Part shown: positions 7,579 through 15,958 of the stretch, piece by piece
Numbering within the stretch: the first letter of the stretch is position 1
Layout: every line of letters begins with the position of its first letter
Source: Leisingera sp. JC1
GTDB taxonomy: Bacteria > Pseudomonadota > Alphaproteobacteria > Rhodobacterales > Rhodobacteraceae
Reading direction: 5' to 3'
Length of the DNA: 32,193 bases
Assembly (NCBI RefSeq): GCF_001679925.1
Contig: NZ_LYUZ01000081.1
Coordinates: 48,372 to 80,564, forward strand
Position numbers and translations under genes: made by a program
Notes under the pieces: model-generated
What the model was told of the DNA's origin: nothing
Database searches by the model: none
The model's input: only the letters and a program-made list of their open reading frames with translations

Positions 7579-7662
7579 CCGTAAACGTCCCCAATGGCTG
7601 CGATTGCGCGCCTTTTAGAGCAAGCTTTGCCATTGGGAAAGAGGGGTTGCGCAAACGGATGC
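7575..7662 (-). promoter_or_regulatory. nested inverted repeats covering the purL ribosome site and start codon
   Basis: In the purL leader RNA, GCATCCGT (7662-7655) is complementary to ACGGATGC (7582-7575), which contains the ATG start. Inside it, CCCAATGG (7637-7630) is complementary to CCATTGGG (7597-7590), which covers most of the GGGGA ribosome site. Both arms are 8 bp and exact, and they nest correctly, so one folded RNA could hide both the ribosome site and the start codon. This suggests translational control of purL, but no known purine riboswitch fold is recognised. The stem could also serve the end of the upstream Omp85 gene, although no T run follows. Confidence 0.45.
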
Positions 7663-7681
7663 ACGCCGCGTGTCCGCAGTG

Positions 7682-8815
7682 TCAGAACCGCTGCCCGACA
7701 TAGACATACAACTGGGTTTCCTGAGCGTTGTTGCGGCTGACATCAATCGAGAAATCCACCGGGAATTTCTTGGACACCCGGTAGCGGAGGCCTGCGCCGG
7801 CAGCACTGTGGCTGCCGCCCTGCGTCAAATCGCCGAACTCCGGCCCCGTCCAGCCGGTGCCGGCAAAGACCACGCCGCCCCAGCGCTTGGAAAACCTTTT
7901 GCGGTACTCGGCCTGCACCGAGGCAGAGCGCGCGCCGATAAACTGCGTGCTGTTGAAGCCGCGCATGTTATCGGTGGCCCCGATGGAGCACTGGTCGAAG
8001 AACGGCGTGTTGCCAGAGGCAGCACAGATCGTGCCACGCAGGGCCAGGACGCCGCGTCGCCCCAGAGGGCGGTAACCGTCAAGAATGGCATACCCCTTGT
8101 CATACCGGCGGCTGAGCCCGCCCAGTGTATGGGACCGGGTGGCAAAAGCAGTCAGCCGTGTGCCCTGTGTGGGATAGTCACTGTCGTCGCGCCGGTCCCA
8201 GTCGAGGCTGAGACCGAAGGTGCCGATTTCCAGATCGGCGTCCGGCTGCAGGCTGGGCGGCAGCAAGCCCGCGTTTGGAGCGATGCTTGTTTCCAGATAG
8301 CGCAGCAGGACCCCGGCAGACAGCTCCGTTGTCACTCCGTATGCCGCGTTGATCCGCACCAGCGACCCGTCTTGGCTGACAGGCAGAACACCAAGCCCGG
8401 TATAAAGGTCATAGACCGCATCCGCCCGTGCCGCGAAGGCCTTGATCTGCCAGCGGTTACCGGGAAAGGCTAGGTTGACCATGCCTGCCGCCGCCTGGCT
8501 GCCGTTATCGGACCTGAGCCCGCCCAGCCCGACGACAGAGGTGTTGGCATCCGGGCTGGTCTTGAACAGATAACCCGCGCCCAGCGCAAGGCCGGAGCCG
8601 ATCATCGGGCTGGAGAACGGCACCGGCGCAACCACGACGGAGCCGTTGCGGAAGCCATAGCCCTCAGCCTTCTGCGCCGTCTCGATATGGCCGAGGTGCC
8701 GCTCGGTTTGTTCGGGCCCAGCGGCCAGCCCGGCAAAGGCAAAGACTGCCACACCCGCCGCCAGGGTGGCGGACCTGATGGCACGGCACAGGCAGTTACT
8801 TCTTCTGCCCGGCAC
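7682..8815 (-). CDS. Omp85/BamA-family outer-membrane beta-barrel without POTRA domains
   Basis: The 377-residue product has an N-terminal signal-like hydrophobic segment (about residues 15-32), only a short periplasmic stretch, and then a beta-barrel running to a C-terminal phenylalanine (…Y-V-G-Q-R-F), the typical Omp85 ending recognised by the BAM complex. The loop-6 signature of the family appears as M-R-G-F at 284-287, with the conserved Arg285. Two cysteines flank a loop (C-A-A-S near 264 and D-Q-C near 275). About 330 residues suffice for a 16-strand barrel, so POTRA domains are missing, as in the small Omp85 subgroup without N-terminal domains. The start overlaps the end of the MscS gene by 20 bases, implying coupled translation. 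Its cargo or partner is unknown. Confidence 0.85.
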   Translation of the reverse strand: MPGRRSNCLCRAIRSATLAAGVAVFAFAGLAAGPEQTERHLGHIETAQKAEGYGFRNGSVVVAPVPFSSPMIGSGLALGAGYLFKTSPDANTSVVGLGGLRSDNGSQAAAGMVNLAFPGNRWQIKAFAARADAVYDLYTGLGVLPVSQDGSLVRINAAYGVTTELSAGVLLRYLETSIAPNAGLLPPSLQPDADLEIGTFGLSLDWDRRDDSDYPTQGTRLTAFATRSHTLGGLSRRYDKGYAILDGYRPLGRRGVLALRGTICAASGNTPFFDQCSIGATDNMRGFNSTQFIGARSASVQAEYRKRFSKRWGGVVFAGTGWTGPEFGDLTQGGSHSAAGAGLRYRVSKKFPVDFSIDVSRNNAQETQLYVYVGQRF

Positions 8816-11066
8816 CGTCTTCGGCCCCTTCGGCTGCCTGCTGCTGCGCGGCGCTGCCGGCGGCTGCGGCGATGGCGGCCTTTTCGGTGTCGTTCAGCTG
8901 GTCGCTGTCCTCCAGGCCCGGGATTGCCACCCGGACCTCGCGGCGGGCAAAATCGATGCCGTTTTCCGCAAAGGCTGCTTTGATCCGGTTGTAGATCTCC
9001 TTGCGGATGGTGAACTGGGTGCCCGGCTTGGCCATGAACTTGCCGCGCATGATCATGCCGACGTCATCGAAGTCGAAAACGCCCTGGCTCTTGAACGGCT
9101 GTAGAAAGTCGTCCTTGTACAACTCGTCCGCCATCATCTCAGCCCCGATCTTCTTGAAGATCTTCTTGACCTTGTTGGGATCGGTATCAAACGGAACCGT
9201 GAAGCGCAGCTTCATGATCACCCAGTCGCGGCTGTAGTTGGTCAGCTTGGGGATCTCGCCATAAGGGATTGTATTGATCGGACCGCGGTGATGGCGCAGC
9301 TGCATCGAGCGGATCGAAATCTTCTCCACCGTGCCGCGGGTACCTTCGACCTCGACATATTCACCGACCCGGAAGGCATCATCGACCAGAAAGAAGATTC
9401 CGGAGACCACATCCGACACCAGCTTCTGCGCGCCAAAGCCGATGGCAAGGCCCAGAATGCCGGCACCGGCCAAAAGCGGCGTGATATCGATGCCCAGCGC
9501 GCCGACAGCCAGCAGGCCGAAAATCACCACGATGGCGACCTGCGCGGTGACCAGCAAGAGCGGCAGCACCGTTGCCAGCCGCGATCCGCCCGCACCGCCG
9601 CCTTCGCCGCCAACCTCGCCCTCTTCGCCGGAGGTCTGCTCCTTGGCGAGCCTCCGGTTGATCCACAGCGACACGCCTTCATAAACCACATAGCCCACTG
9701 CGATGGTCATCAGGCAGCCGATGATGTTGCCTGCGATGCCCTCTGCGCCGGTGGCGATGGCCATCAGGTCAACATCCCATGCGTTGGAGATGATCATCAG
9801 CACGATGCCTGCAACCAGCACCCGGCCGATCCGGATATAGCTGCGCTTGGTGGAGATATACGCAGCCTCGGCCAGATGGCCCTCGCCGGACATCGGCGGC
9901 ACCAGATGCTTGACCAGGCCGCGGATGGCCGTGTCCAGCGCTGGCGCGGCCAGCAGCCAGAACATGGTGACGTAATGGGCGCCGTGGATCAGCTGCGCCA
10001 CCTTGCCGAGGCCAACCAGGGTTCCGACCACCACCCAAGTCAGCGCCGCAACAGCCATTGCGAAATAGGGGTAATACTGCGCCGCCATCTCGTCATAGCG
10101 GGTGCGGTCCGGGTCGGTGCCGCGCATCATGTCGGCCAGCCCTTCGCGTGCGGTCCAGGCAATCCAGATAATGTAGACATAGACCAGACTGTCCAGCCAG
10201 TAGGCCAGGCGGATCGATTCCGGCGGAACTCCGTTAGCGGTATTGAAGCCAACGGAGAAAATGGTCAGCCCGGCCAGGAAAATCAGGCCAATGGTGTGCA
10301 AATGCAGGAAGTCGGCCCAGCGGTCGCTGGCATTGACCAGCCGCCGGTCCGGCCGTTCCGGAGCCATGATGAAACGGGACACGGCTGCCCCAACGCGCGG
10401 CATCCAAATCAGGTATGTGACCATCGGTGCCGCAAACTGCAGCATATGCGCATCCAGCAGGGTGCGGCCCACGGCGCGGATCACGACGTAAAAGACCACC
10501 AGACCAATCATCTCGCGCAGGAAGCGGCGTCCCAGAAAGCTCAGCGCGCCTGCCAATGTGTCCGCATCGCCGCTGACCGTTTCAAGGTTGCGCCAGCGCG
10601 CGATCAGTTTGCGCACCCCGAATTCCGCGGCCAGGCCGATGGCGAGGGTCAGGGCAATCAGCCCCAGCATCTTCAGCACGCCGCCGAAACCGCCATGTTT
10701 CTGAACAAAGTTGCCAATCGCCCGTGACTGCCCCTCCGGCAGAACAGGAAGCTTGCGCACCGCATCCGTGACTGGCAGCGTGAAGGCAGTCCAAAGCTGC
10801 ACCACCCGCCCGGTCAGGGTCGGCGGCGGGGCTTCGGCCTGCTGGCGGGCGGCCACGGCGTCCAGCCTTTCAAGCAGCAGCGCCCGGACCTGGTCGTCGG
10901 ACATCCGGGCGACCATCTCATGAATGGCGTCCTCCGTCAGAGGGTCGGGCAGGGCAGGCGCCGCGCTGGTCTGAGCAATAGCCGGCGCGTTCAGGACTGC
11001 CCCAAGAACCAGAACCGTCAAAAAAACGCTCAAAATGCGGGCGAAGTGCTGAAAATAAAACGTCAT
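8796..11066 (-). CDS. large mechanosensitive channel, MscS family (YbiO-like)
   Basis: This 756-residue protein is a long MscS-type channel that would open under membrane tension to release solutes. It has a signal peptide (about 1-31), a roughly 90-residue periplasmic region, about eleven membrane helices, and the MscS core near residues 530-680. The core includes the glycine/alanine-rich pore helix (L-L-A-G-A-G-I-L-G-L-A-I-G-F-G-A-Q-K), the F-R-V-G-E-Y-V segment and the N-T-I-P-Y-G-E-I beta-domain turn. The C-terminus is an Ala/Gln-rich tail. A Gly/Glu-rich linker (G-E-E-G-E-V-G-G-E-G-G-G) precedes the pore domain. Size and layout resemble E. coli YbiO. An AGGAGG site sits 5 bases before the ATG. 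It overlaps the downstream barrel gene, so the two probably act together in the envelope. Confidence 0.93.
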   Translation of the reverse strand: MTFYFQHFARILSVFLTVLVLGAVLNAPAIAQTSAAPALPDPLTEDAIHEMVARMSDDQVRALLLERLDAVAARQQAEAPPPTLTGRVVQLWTAFTLPVTDAVRKLPVLPEGQSRAIGNFVQKHGGFGGVLKMLGLIALTLAIGLAAEFGVRKLIARWRNLETVSGDADTLAGALSFLGRRFLREMIGLVVFYVVIRAVGRTLLDAHMLQFAAPMVTYLIWMPRVGAAVSRFIMAPERPDRRLVNASDRWADFLHLHTIGLIFLAGLTIFSVGFNTANGVPPESIRLAYWLDSLVYVYIIWIAWTAREGLADMMRGTDPDRTRYDEMAAQYYPYFAMAVAALTWVVVGTLVGLGKVAQLIHGAHYVTMFWLLAAPALDTAIRGLVKHLVPPMSGEGHLAEAAYISTKRSYIRIGRVLVAGIVLMIISNAWDVDLMAIATGAEGIAGNIIGCLMTIAVGYVVYEGVSLWINRRLAKEQTSGEEGEVGGEGGGAGGSRLATVLPLLLVTAQVAIVVIFGLLAVGALGIDITPLLAGAGILGLAIGFGAQKLVSDVVSGIFFLVDDAFRVGEYVEVEGTRGTVEKISIRSMQLRHHRGPINTIPYGEIPKLTNYSRDWVIMKLRFTVPFDTDPNKVKKIFKKIGAEMMADELYKDDFLQPFKSQGVFDFDDVGMIMRGKFMAKPGTQFTIRKEIYNRIKAAFAENGIDFARREVRVAIPGLEDSDQLNDTEKAAIAAAAGSAAQQQAAEGAEDGAGQKK

Positions 11067-11212
11067 CGGAACCTCCTGTGCCAGAATATCGGGCCGGGTG
11101 CGGGTAACCTCTGGCTCAGTTGAACCGATGAGTTGTATTCAGGTCAAAGGAAAATGGTTTTTTGTTGCAGGATGTTAATCCCCGGCCGCTGGCTGCGGGA
11201 TGCCGTTGAGCC

Positions 11213-11237
11213 AAAAAAAAGGCCGAGCACTAAGCTC
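11213..11237 (-). terminator. strong intrinsic terminator, minus strand
   Basis: An exact 8-bp stem (GGCCGAGC 11221-11228 with GCTCGGCC 11234-11241, reading the plus strand) has a five-base loop and is followed on the minus strand by eight T (11220-11213). It lies about 210 bases beyond the lysR stop and 147 bases before the mscS start, too far to be a simple gene-end signal, and most likely ends the stem-loop RNA described next. Confidence 0.88.
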
Positions 11238-11380
11238 GGCCGAAGTCCAACAGGGAGGTATGAAGGGGGGCGAAGCCGCCGCCTTCATGAGGATCATTTA
11301 GGGTGATAGGGCGTACCCTTCAAGGGGAGTTACGCCAATTCAGCGTCAATGCTGCTATGCGGTTTTTGCATGGCTGACGC
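11213..11380 (-). ncRNA. candidate structured small RNA with four stem-loops
   Basis: Between lysR and mscS the minus strand holds four consecutive hairpins. The first pairs GCGTCA/TGACGC plus ATGC/GCAT (11343-11380). The second pairs GGCGTA/TACGCC with an inner CCC/GGG (11310-11336). The third pairs ATGAAGG/CCTTCAT with an inner GGC/GCC (11260-11288). The fourth is the terminator. Between the third hairpin and the terminator, the unpaired RNA reads ACCTCCCTG, which is complementary to a ribosome-binding site, as in several alphaproteobacterial small RNAs. The 5' end is unclear: either its own promoter or processing from the lysR transcript. A 13-codon frame (11371-11330, MQKPHSSIDAELA) with GGAAG upstream sits in the first hairpin, so a leader peptide is an alternative. 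I recognise no named RNA family. Confidence 0.5.
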
Positions 11381-11453
11381 TTCCGTTTGCCGGGAACAGG
11401 CCCGGCCGCCGTAAAGCAGCTGTGAAACAAGCGCGCCGGCCCGGTCCAGGCGT

Positions 11454-12359
11454 TCAGAGTTTGCCCAATTCCTTCATATGCTTGCGGTGGGCCATGATTT
11501 CGCTTTGCACGAAATCACGGAAAGCGCCGACACGCTGGGAATGGCGCAGCTCCTCCGGGTAGGCAAGGTAGACCGGAACTTCGTTCTGGACCTCTTCCGG
11601 CAGCACTTCGACCAGTTGCGGGAATTCTTCAGTCACGTAATCCGGCAGAATCCCGATACCCAGATTATGCAGAACCCCCTGCAGCACCCCGAAGTAATTG
11701 TTCACAGTCAGCAGCGAACCGGGGTTCAAGGCCATAAGCTTCTTGCCCAGAACTGCGGCCGACCCCACCTGCGCTGAGCGCTGGTTCTGGCAAATGAGCC
11801 GGTGATTGGAAATGTCCTCGGAGGTTTCCAGACTGCCGTTCTTCTCCAGATAGGACGGCGTCGCATACAGCCCCATCCGCACCGTCATCAGCCGCTTGCG
11901 CACCAGATCGGCCTGGCTGGGCTCCTTCATGCGGATCGCCACGTCTGCCTCGCGCATGGGCAGGTCCAGCACCCGTTCCTCCAGCATCAGGTCGATCTTG
12001 AGGTTGGGATACTGCTCATACAGTTTGGTCAGCCGCGGTGCCAGCCACAGCGTTCCGAACCCCACGGTGGTGGTGACCCGCAGCTCGCCGAACACTTCCT
12101 CTTCACTGTCGCGGATGCGGGCAGAGGCTGCTTCCAGACGCGCGGACATGGATTGGGTGGCGTCAAACAGCAGCTCACCCTGCTCAGTAAGAATCAGTCC
12201 GCGCGCATGACGGTGGAAAAGCGTCGCATTCAGGCTTTCTTCCAGCGCCCGGATCTGGCGGCTGACCGCGGATTGCGACAGATTCAGCTTGTCCCCGGCA
12301 TGGGTCAGGCTGCCCGCATCGGCCACCGCGTGAAATATTCTGAGCTTATCCCAATCCAT
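11454..12359 (-). CDS. LysR-family transcriptional regulator
   Basis: The 301-residue protein has the LysR winged-helix domain at its N-terminus (residues about 3-62, including A-G-S-L-T-H-A-G and L-N-L-S-Q-S-A-V-S-R-Q-I-R-A-L-E), a linker helix, and a substrate-binding domain from about 90 to 290. Length is typical. It is transcribed divergently from the indolepyruvate oxidoreductase gene, the classic arrangement in which a LysR protein controls its neighbour. The 169-base spacer contains a perfect palindrome of the T-N11-A type. The likely ligand is an aromatic keto acid or amino acid, but nothing in the sequence proves it. About 75 bases of the 3' spacer before the stem-loop region hold no clear signal. 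Confidence 0.93.
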   Translation of the reverse strand: MDWDKLRIFHAVADAGSLTHAGDKLNLSQSAVSRQIRALEESLNATLFHRHARGLILTEQGELLFDATQSMSARLEAASARIRDSEEEVFGELRVTTTVGFGTLWLAPRLTKLYEQYPNLKIDLMLEERVLDLPMREADVAIRMKEPSQADLVRKRLMTVRMGLYATPSYLEKNGSLETSEDISNHRLICQNQRSAQVGSAAVLGKKLMALNPGSLLTVNNYFGVLQGVLHNLGIGILPDYVTEEFPQLVEVLPEEVQNEVPVYLAYPEELRHSQRVGAFRDFVQSEIMAHRKHMKELGKL

Positions 12360-12461
12360 ATGTGTTACTTTCTGTCCGTTCGGGGCCGACTGTATGAAAT
12401 CTTAGTTATGTATCAGTTTTCACGGCGCAAGCGAGCAAAATCGAAAAAAATGCGGCTATTC

Positions 12462-12480
12462 AGGTCAGCATTTATGACCT
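12462..12480. promoter_or_regulatory. perfect LysR-type T-N11-A operator
   Basis: AGGTCA (12462-12467) and TGACCT (12475-12480) are exact inverted copies separated by seven bases, which fits the LysR T-N11-A motif (T12465 and A12477). The site is 49 bases upstream of the oxidoreductase start and 103 bases from the lysR start, a natural place for shared control. Confidence 0.6.
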
Positions 12481-12483
12481 ATT

Positions 12484-12504
12484 CTTGCGGGCAGAAAGTG
12501 CAAG
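12484..12504. promoter_or_regulatory. second inverted repeat next to the LysR site
   Basis: CTTGC (12484-12488) and GCAAG (12500-12504) are exact inverted copies 11 bases apart, three bases after the first palindrome. LysR regulators often have a binding and an activation site side by side. This could be the second, or part of the oxidoreductase leader. Confidence 0.35.
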
Positions 12505-12528
12505 CTAATCCCGGTTGAGGAGGCCACG

Positions 12529-15500
12529 ATGAGCACGCCGAAAATTACTCTGAACGACAAATATGACCTGACCAAATCGCCCGTGCTGCTGAACGGCACC
12601 CAGGCGCTGGTACGCCTGATGCTGATGCAGAAGCACCGCGACAAGGCAGCGGGTCTCAACACCGCCGGTCTTGTTACCGGCTACCGAGGATCGCCCCTGG
12701 GGGCAGTGGACCTGCAGATGTCCCGCGCCGAGAAGCAGCTGAAAGAGGCGGATGTCACCTTTCAGTACGGCCTGAACGAGGACCTGGCGGTCACCGCGCT
12801 CTGGGGCGCACAGCAGGCTGAGGTACGCGGCGAAGGCAAATACGACGGCGTCTTCGGCCTGTGGTACGGCAAGGGGCCGGGCGTTGACCGCTCCGGCGAC
12901 GCGATCCGCCACGCCAATATGGCCGGCTCCTCCAAATACGGCGGCGTGCTGCTGGCGATGGGTGATGACCACACCGGCGAAAGCTCCACCGTGCTGCACC
13001 AGTCTGAATGGTCGCTGTTGGACTGCTACCTGCCGATCGTCAGCCCGGCCGGCGTGCAGGAGATCCTGGATTACGGCATCTACGGCTACGCGCTCAGCCG
13101 GTTCTCCGGCCTCTGGACCGGCCTCAAGACCATGAAGGACACCATTGAGGTCACCTCGGTCGTCGATGCCCGCCCGGACCGGATGCAGCTGGTCACCCCG
13201 GAGTTCGACATGCCGGCCGACGGCCTCAACATCCGCCTGGATGACGACCGTTTCCGCCAGGAAAACCGCATCATCGACTACAAGCGCTTTGCGGCAGAGG
13301 CGTTCAGCCATGCCAACAAGATGGATAAGCGCATGTGGGGCAAACCCGGCGCCAAGATCGGTTTTGTCGCCGCGGGCAAGAACTGGCTCGACCTTGTGCA
13401 CGCGCTGAAGCTCTTGAACATCGACGAGAACATGGCGGAGCGCTTGGGCATCACCACCTACAAGGTGGGCCAGACCTGGCCGATGGACATGAAAGGCTTC
13501 AACGACTGGGCCGAGGGCCTCGACCTGATCGTCGTGGTCGAGGAAAAGCGCAAGCTGATCGAGATCCAGATCAAGGAAGCGATCTTTGACAACCGCCGCG
13601 GCCGCCGGGTTTACGGCTGGTACAAGGGCGGCGCCGGCGGCATGCATAGGGATGAGCTGTTCCCGACAAAATATGCGCTGGACCCGATCATGATCGCCGA
13701 GAAGCTGGGCGGCATCCTGATCGAGGAGGGCCGCGAGACCGAAGCGATCAAGGCCGGGCTGGAAGCGCTGGCAGAGGCGCGCCGCGCCGACAACGCCGAG
13801 GAAATCGCCACCCGTCTGCCGTATTTCTGTTCCGGCTGTCCGCACAATTCGTCCACCCGCCTGCCGGACGGCTCCCGCGCCTATGCCGGCATCGGCTGCC
13901 ACTTCATGGTGCAGTGGATGGACCGCGAAACCACCGGCTTCACCCACATGGGTGGCGAAGGCGTGAACTGGGTCGGCGAGGCCCCGTTCTCCACCCGCAA
14001 GCACGTGTTCCAGAACCTGGGCGACGGCACCTACAACCACTCCGGCGTGCAGGCGATCCGCGCGGCATTGGCCGAAGGCACCAACATCACCTACAAGATC
14101 CTTTATAACGATGCGGTCGCGATGACCGGCGGCCAGCAGGCCGAGGGCGGTCTGACCGCGCAGCAGATCGCGCATGAGTTGAAGGCGATGGGTGTCAAGA
14201 CCATGGCCGTGGTCTATGACGAGAAAGAGGACGTGGACGCCTCCTTGTTCCCGGCCGGCATGCGGATGCATGAACGCGCCGAGATGATGAAGATCCAGCG
14301 CGAGTTTGAACAGGTCGAAGGCGTCTCTGCCATCATCTACATTCAGACCTGCGCCGCCGAGAAACGCCGCCGCCGCAAGCGGGGCCAGTTCCCGGATCCG
14401 GATCAGCGGGTGTTCATCAACACCGACGTCTGCGAAGGCTGCGGCGATTGCGGCGTGCAATCCAACTGTGTCTCCATAGTGCCCAAGGACACCGAACTGG
14501 GGCGCAAGCGCGCCATCGACCAGTCGTCCTGCAACAAGGACTTCTCCTGCTTGAACGGCTTCTGCCCGTCCTTCGTGACCGTCGAAGGCGCCAAGATACG
14601 CAAGGAAGCAACCGCGGGCCTCGACCTGCCGCACCTGCCCAAGCCGGAACTGCCTGCAATCGACGGCACCCATAACGTGGTGATCACCGGCGTCGGCGGC
14701 ACCGGCGTTGTGACTATCGGCGCGGTTCTGGCGCAGGCAGCCCAGATCGACGGCAAGGGCGCGGGCCTGATGGAAATGGCCGGCCTCGCCCAGAAGGGCG
14801 GCGCGGTGCATATCCACTGCCGGATTGCTGAGAAGCCGGAGGACATCTCCGCCATCCGTGTTGCCACCGGCGAGGCGCATGCGCTGATCGGCGGCGACCT
14901 GGTGGTGAGTGCCGGCGCCAAGACCCTGGGCCTGACAACCACCGGCAAGACCGGCGCAGTGGTGAACAGCCACGAGATCATCACCGGCGAGTTCACCAAG
15001 AACACCGAGTTCAAGGTGCCCTCCGACCGTCTGGAATTGGCCCTGCAGGCCCGCCTTCGCGACCAGCTGGACCTGTTTGATGCCTCTGAACTGGCCCGCG
15101 TGACCATGGGCGACTCGATTTTCTCGAACATGATGGTGTTCGGCGGCGCCTGGCAGAAAGGGCTGATCCCCGTCAGCTTTGAAGCCATCGCACAGGCGAT
15201 CGAGATGAACGGCGCCGCGGTGGACCGCAACAAGCGTGCCTTCGACATCGGCCGCTGGGCAGTGCTGCACCCAAAGGAAGCCAACAAGCTGATCGAGCCC
15301 AAGGTGGTAGACAAGCCCAAGACGCTTGAGGAGAAAATCGCCTTCCGCGCCGATCACCTGGTGGCCTACCAGGGCAAGGGCCTGGCCAAGCGCTATGGCA
15401 AGCTGCTGGTCGGCATCAGCGATCCCGCTCTGAAAGAGGCGGTGGCAAAAGGCTATCATAAGCTCCTGTCCTACAAGGATGAATACGAGGTCGCCCGCTT

Positions 15501-15948
15501 GCTGCTCGACAGCCGCGCCAAGGCGGAAGAGGCGTTCGAGGGCGATCTCAAGCTCTCCTACCACCTGGCCCCGCCGATGCTGACCGGAACCGATCCGGAC
15601 GGCCGCCCGAAGAAGCGCAAGTTCGGCGCCGGCATTGAACGCGGTTTCCGCCTGCTGGCCAAGCTGAAGGGCTTGCGCGGCACACCGCTGGACGTCTTCG
15701 GCTACACCGAGGAACGCAAGATGGAGCGGGCGCTGATCAAGCAGTATGAGGCTGACATGAAGGAATGGCTGCCGAAGGCTGCGCCTGAAATCATGGAGCC
15801 GCTGCAGGCGCTGGCCGAACTGCCGCTGCAGATCCGCGGTTTCGGCCCGGTGAAGATGGTGAACGAGCAAAAGGCCGCCAAGCGCCGCGAGGAGCTGCTG
15901 GCCGCGCTGCGCCAGGGCGGCGTGCCGCTGAAACAGGCGGCGGAATAA
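12529..15948 (+). CDS. ior: indolepyruvate ferredoxin oxidoreductase, fused single-chain type
   Basis: This 1139-residue enzyme decarboxylates aryl-pyruvates (indolepyruvate, phenylpyruvate) to the aryl-acetyl-CoA using ThDP and iron-sulfur clusters. Domains in order are a pyruvate-oxidoreductase-like alpha part, a ThDP-binding part beginning near C434-x2-C437, a ferredoxin-like segment with C635, C638, C641 and C647 plus C668, C674 and C679, and a gamma part starting with G-V-G-G-T-G at about 721. It unites what archaea encode as separate IorA and IorB. The ribosome site GAGGAGG is 5 bases from the ATG at 12529. In Phaeobacter, an enzyme of this type (ior1) supplies phenylacetyl-CoA for catabolism and tropodithietic acid. 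Equivalence to ior1 is likely but inferred. The divergent LysR gene is the candidate regulator. Confidence 0.95.
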   Translation: MSTPKITLNDKYDLTKSPVLLNGTQALVRLMLMQKHRDKAAGLNTAGLVTGYRGSPLGAVDLQMSRAEKQLKEADVTFQYGLNEDLAVTALWGAQQAEVRGEGKYDGVFGLWYGKGPGVDRSGDAIRHANMAGSSKYGGVLLAMGDDHTGESSTVLHQSEWSLLDCYLPIVSPAGVQEILDYGIYGYALSRFSGLWTGLKTMKDTIEVTSVVDARPDRMQLVTPEFDMPADGLNIRLDDDRFRQENRIIDYKRFAAEAFSHANKMDKRMWGKPGAKIGFVAAGKNWLDLVHALKLLNIDENMAERLGITTYKVGQTWPMDMKGFNDWAEGLDLIVVVEEKRKLIEIQIKEAIFDNRRGRRVYGWYKGGAGGMHRDELFPTKYALDPIMIAEKLGGILIEEGRETEAIKAGLEALAEARRADNAEEIATRLPYFCSGCPHNSSTRLPDGSRAYAGIGCHFMVQWMDRETTGFTHMGGEGVNWVGEAPFSTRKHVFQNLGDGTYNHSGVQAIRAALAEGTNITYKILYNDAVAMTGGQQAEGGLTAQQIAHELKAMGVKTMAVVYDEKEDVDASLFPAGMRMHERAEMMKIQREFEQVEGVSAIIYIQTCAAEKRRRRKRGQFPDPDQRVFINTDVCEGCGDCGVQSNCVSIVPKDTELGRKRAIDQSSCNKDFSCLNGFCPSFVTVEGAKIRKEATAGLDLPHLPKPELPAIDGTHNVVITGVGGTGVVTIGAVLAQAAQIDGKGAGLMEMAGLAQKGGAVHIHCRIAEKPEDISAIRVATGEAHALIGGDLVVSAGAKTLGLTTTGKTGAVVNSHEIITGEFTKNTEFKVPSDRLELALQARLRDQLDLFDASELARVTMGDSIFSNMMVFGGAWQKGLIPVSFEAIAQAIEMNGAAVDRNKRAFDIGRWAVLHPKEANKLIEPKVVDKPKTLEEKIAFRADHLVAYQGKGLAKRYGKLLVGISDPALKEAVAKGYHKLLSYKDEYEVARLLLDSRAKAEEAFEGDLKLSYHLAPPMLTGTDPDGRPKKRKFGAGIERGFRLLAKLKGLRGTPLDVFGYTEERKMERALIKQYEADMKEWLPKAAPEIMEPLQALAELPLQIRGFGPVKMVNEQKAAKRREELLAALRQGGVPLKQAAE

Positions 15949-15958
15949 TACCGGGGCA

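Noticed and set aside
5644-7584. A 646-residue frame antisense to purL
   Set aside because: Shadow of purL codon bias; His/Gly/Val-rich with no fold. The same holds for long antisense frames over gltA (25178-26428), mscS (9288-10727) and gltX (27291-28217).
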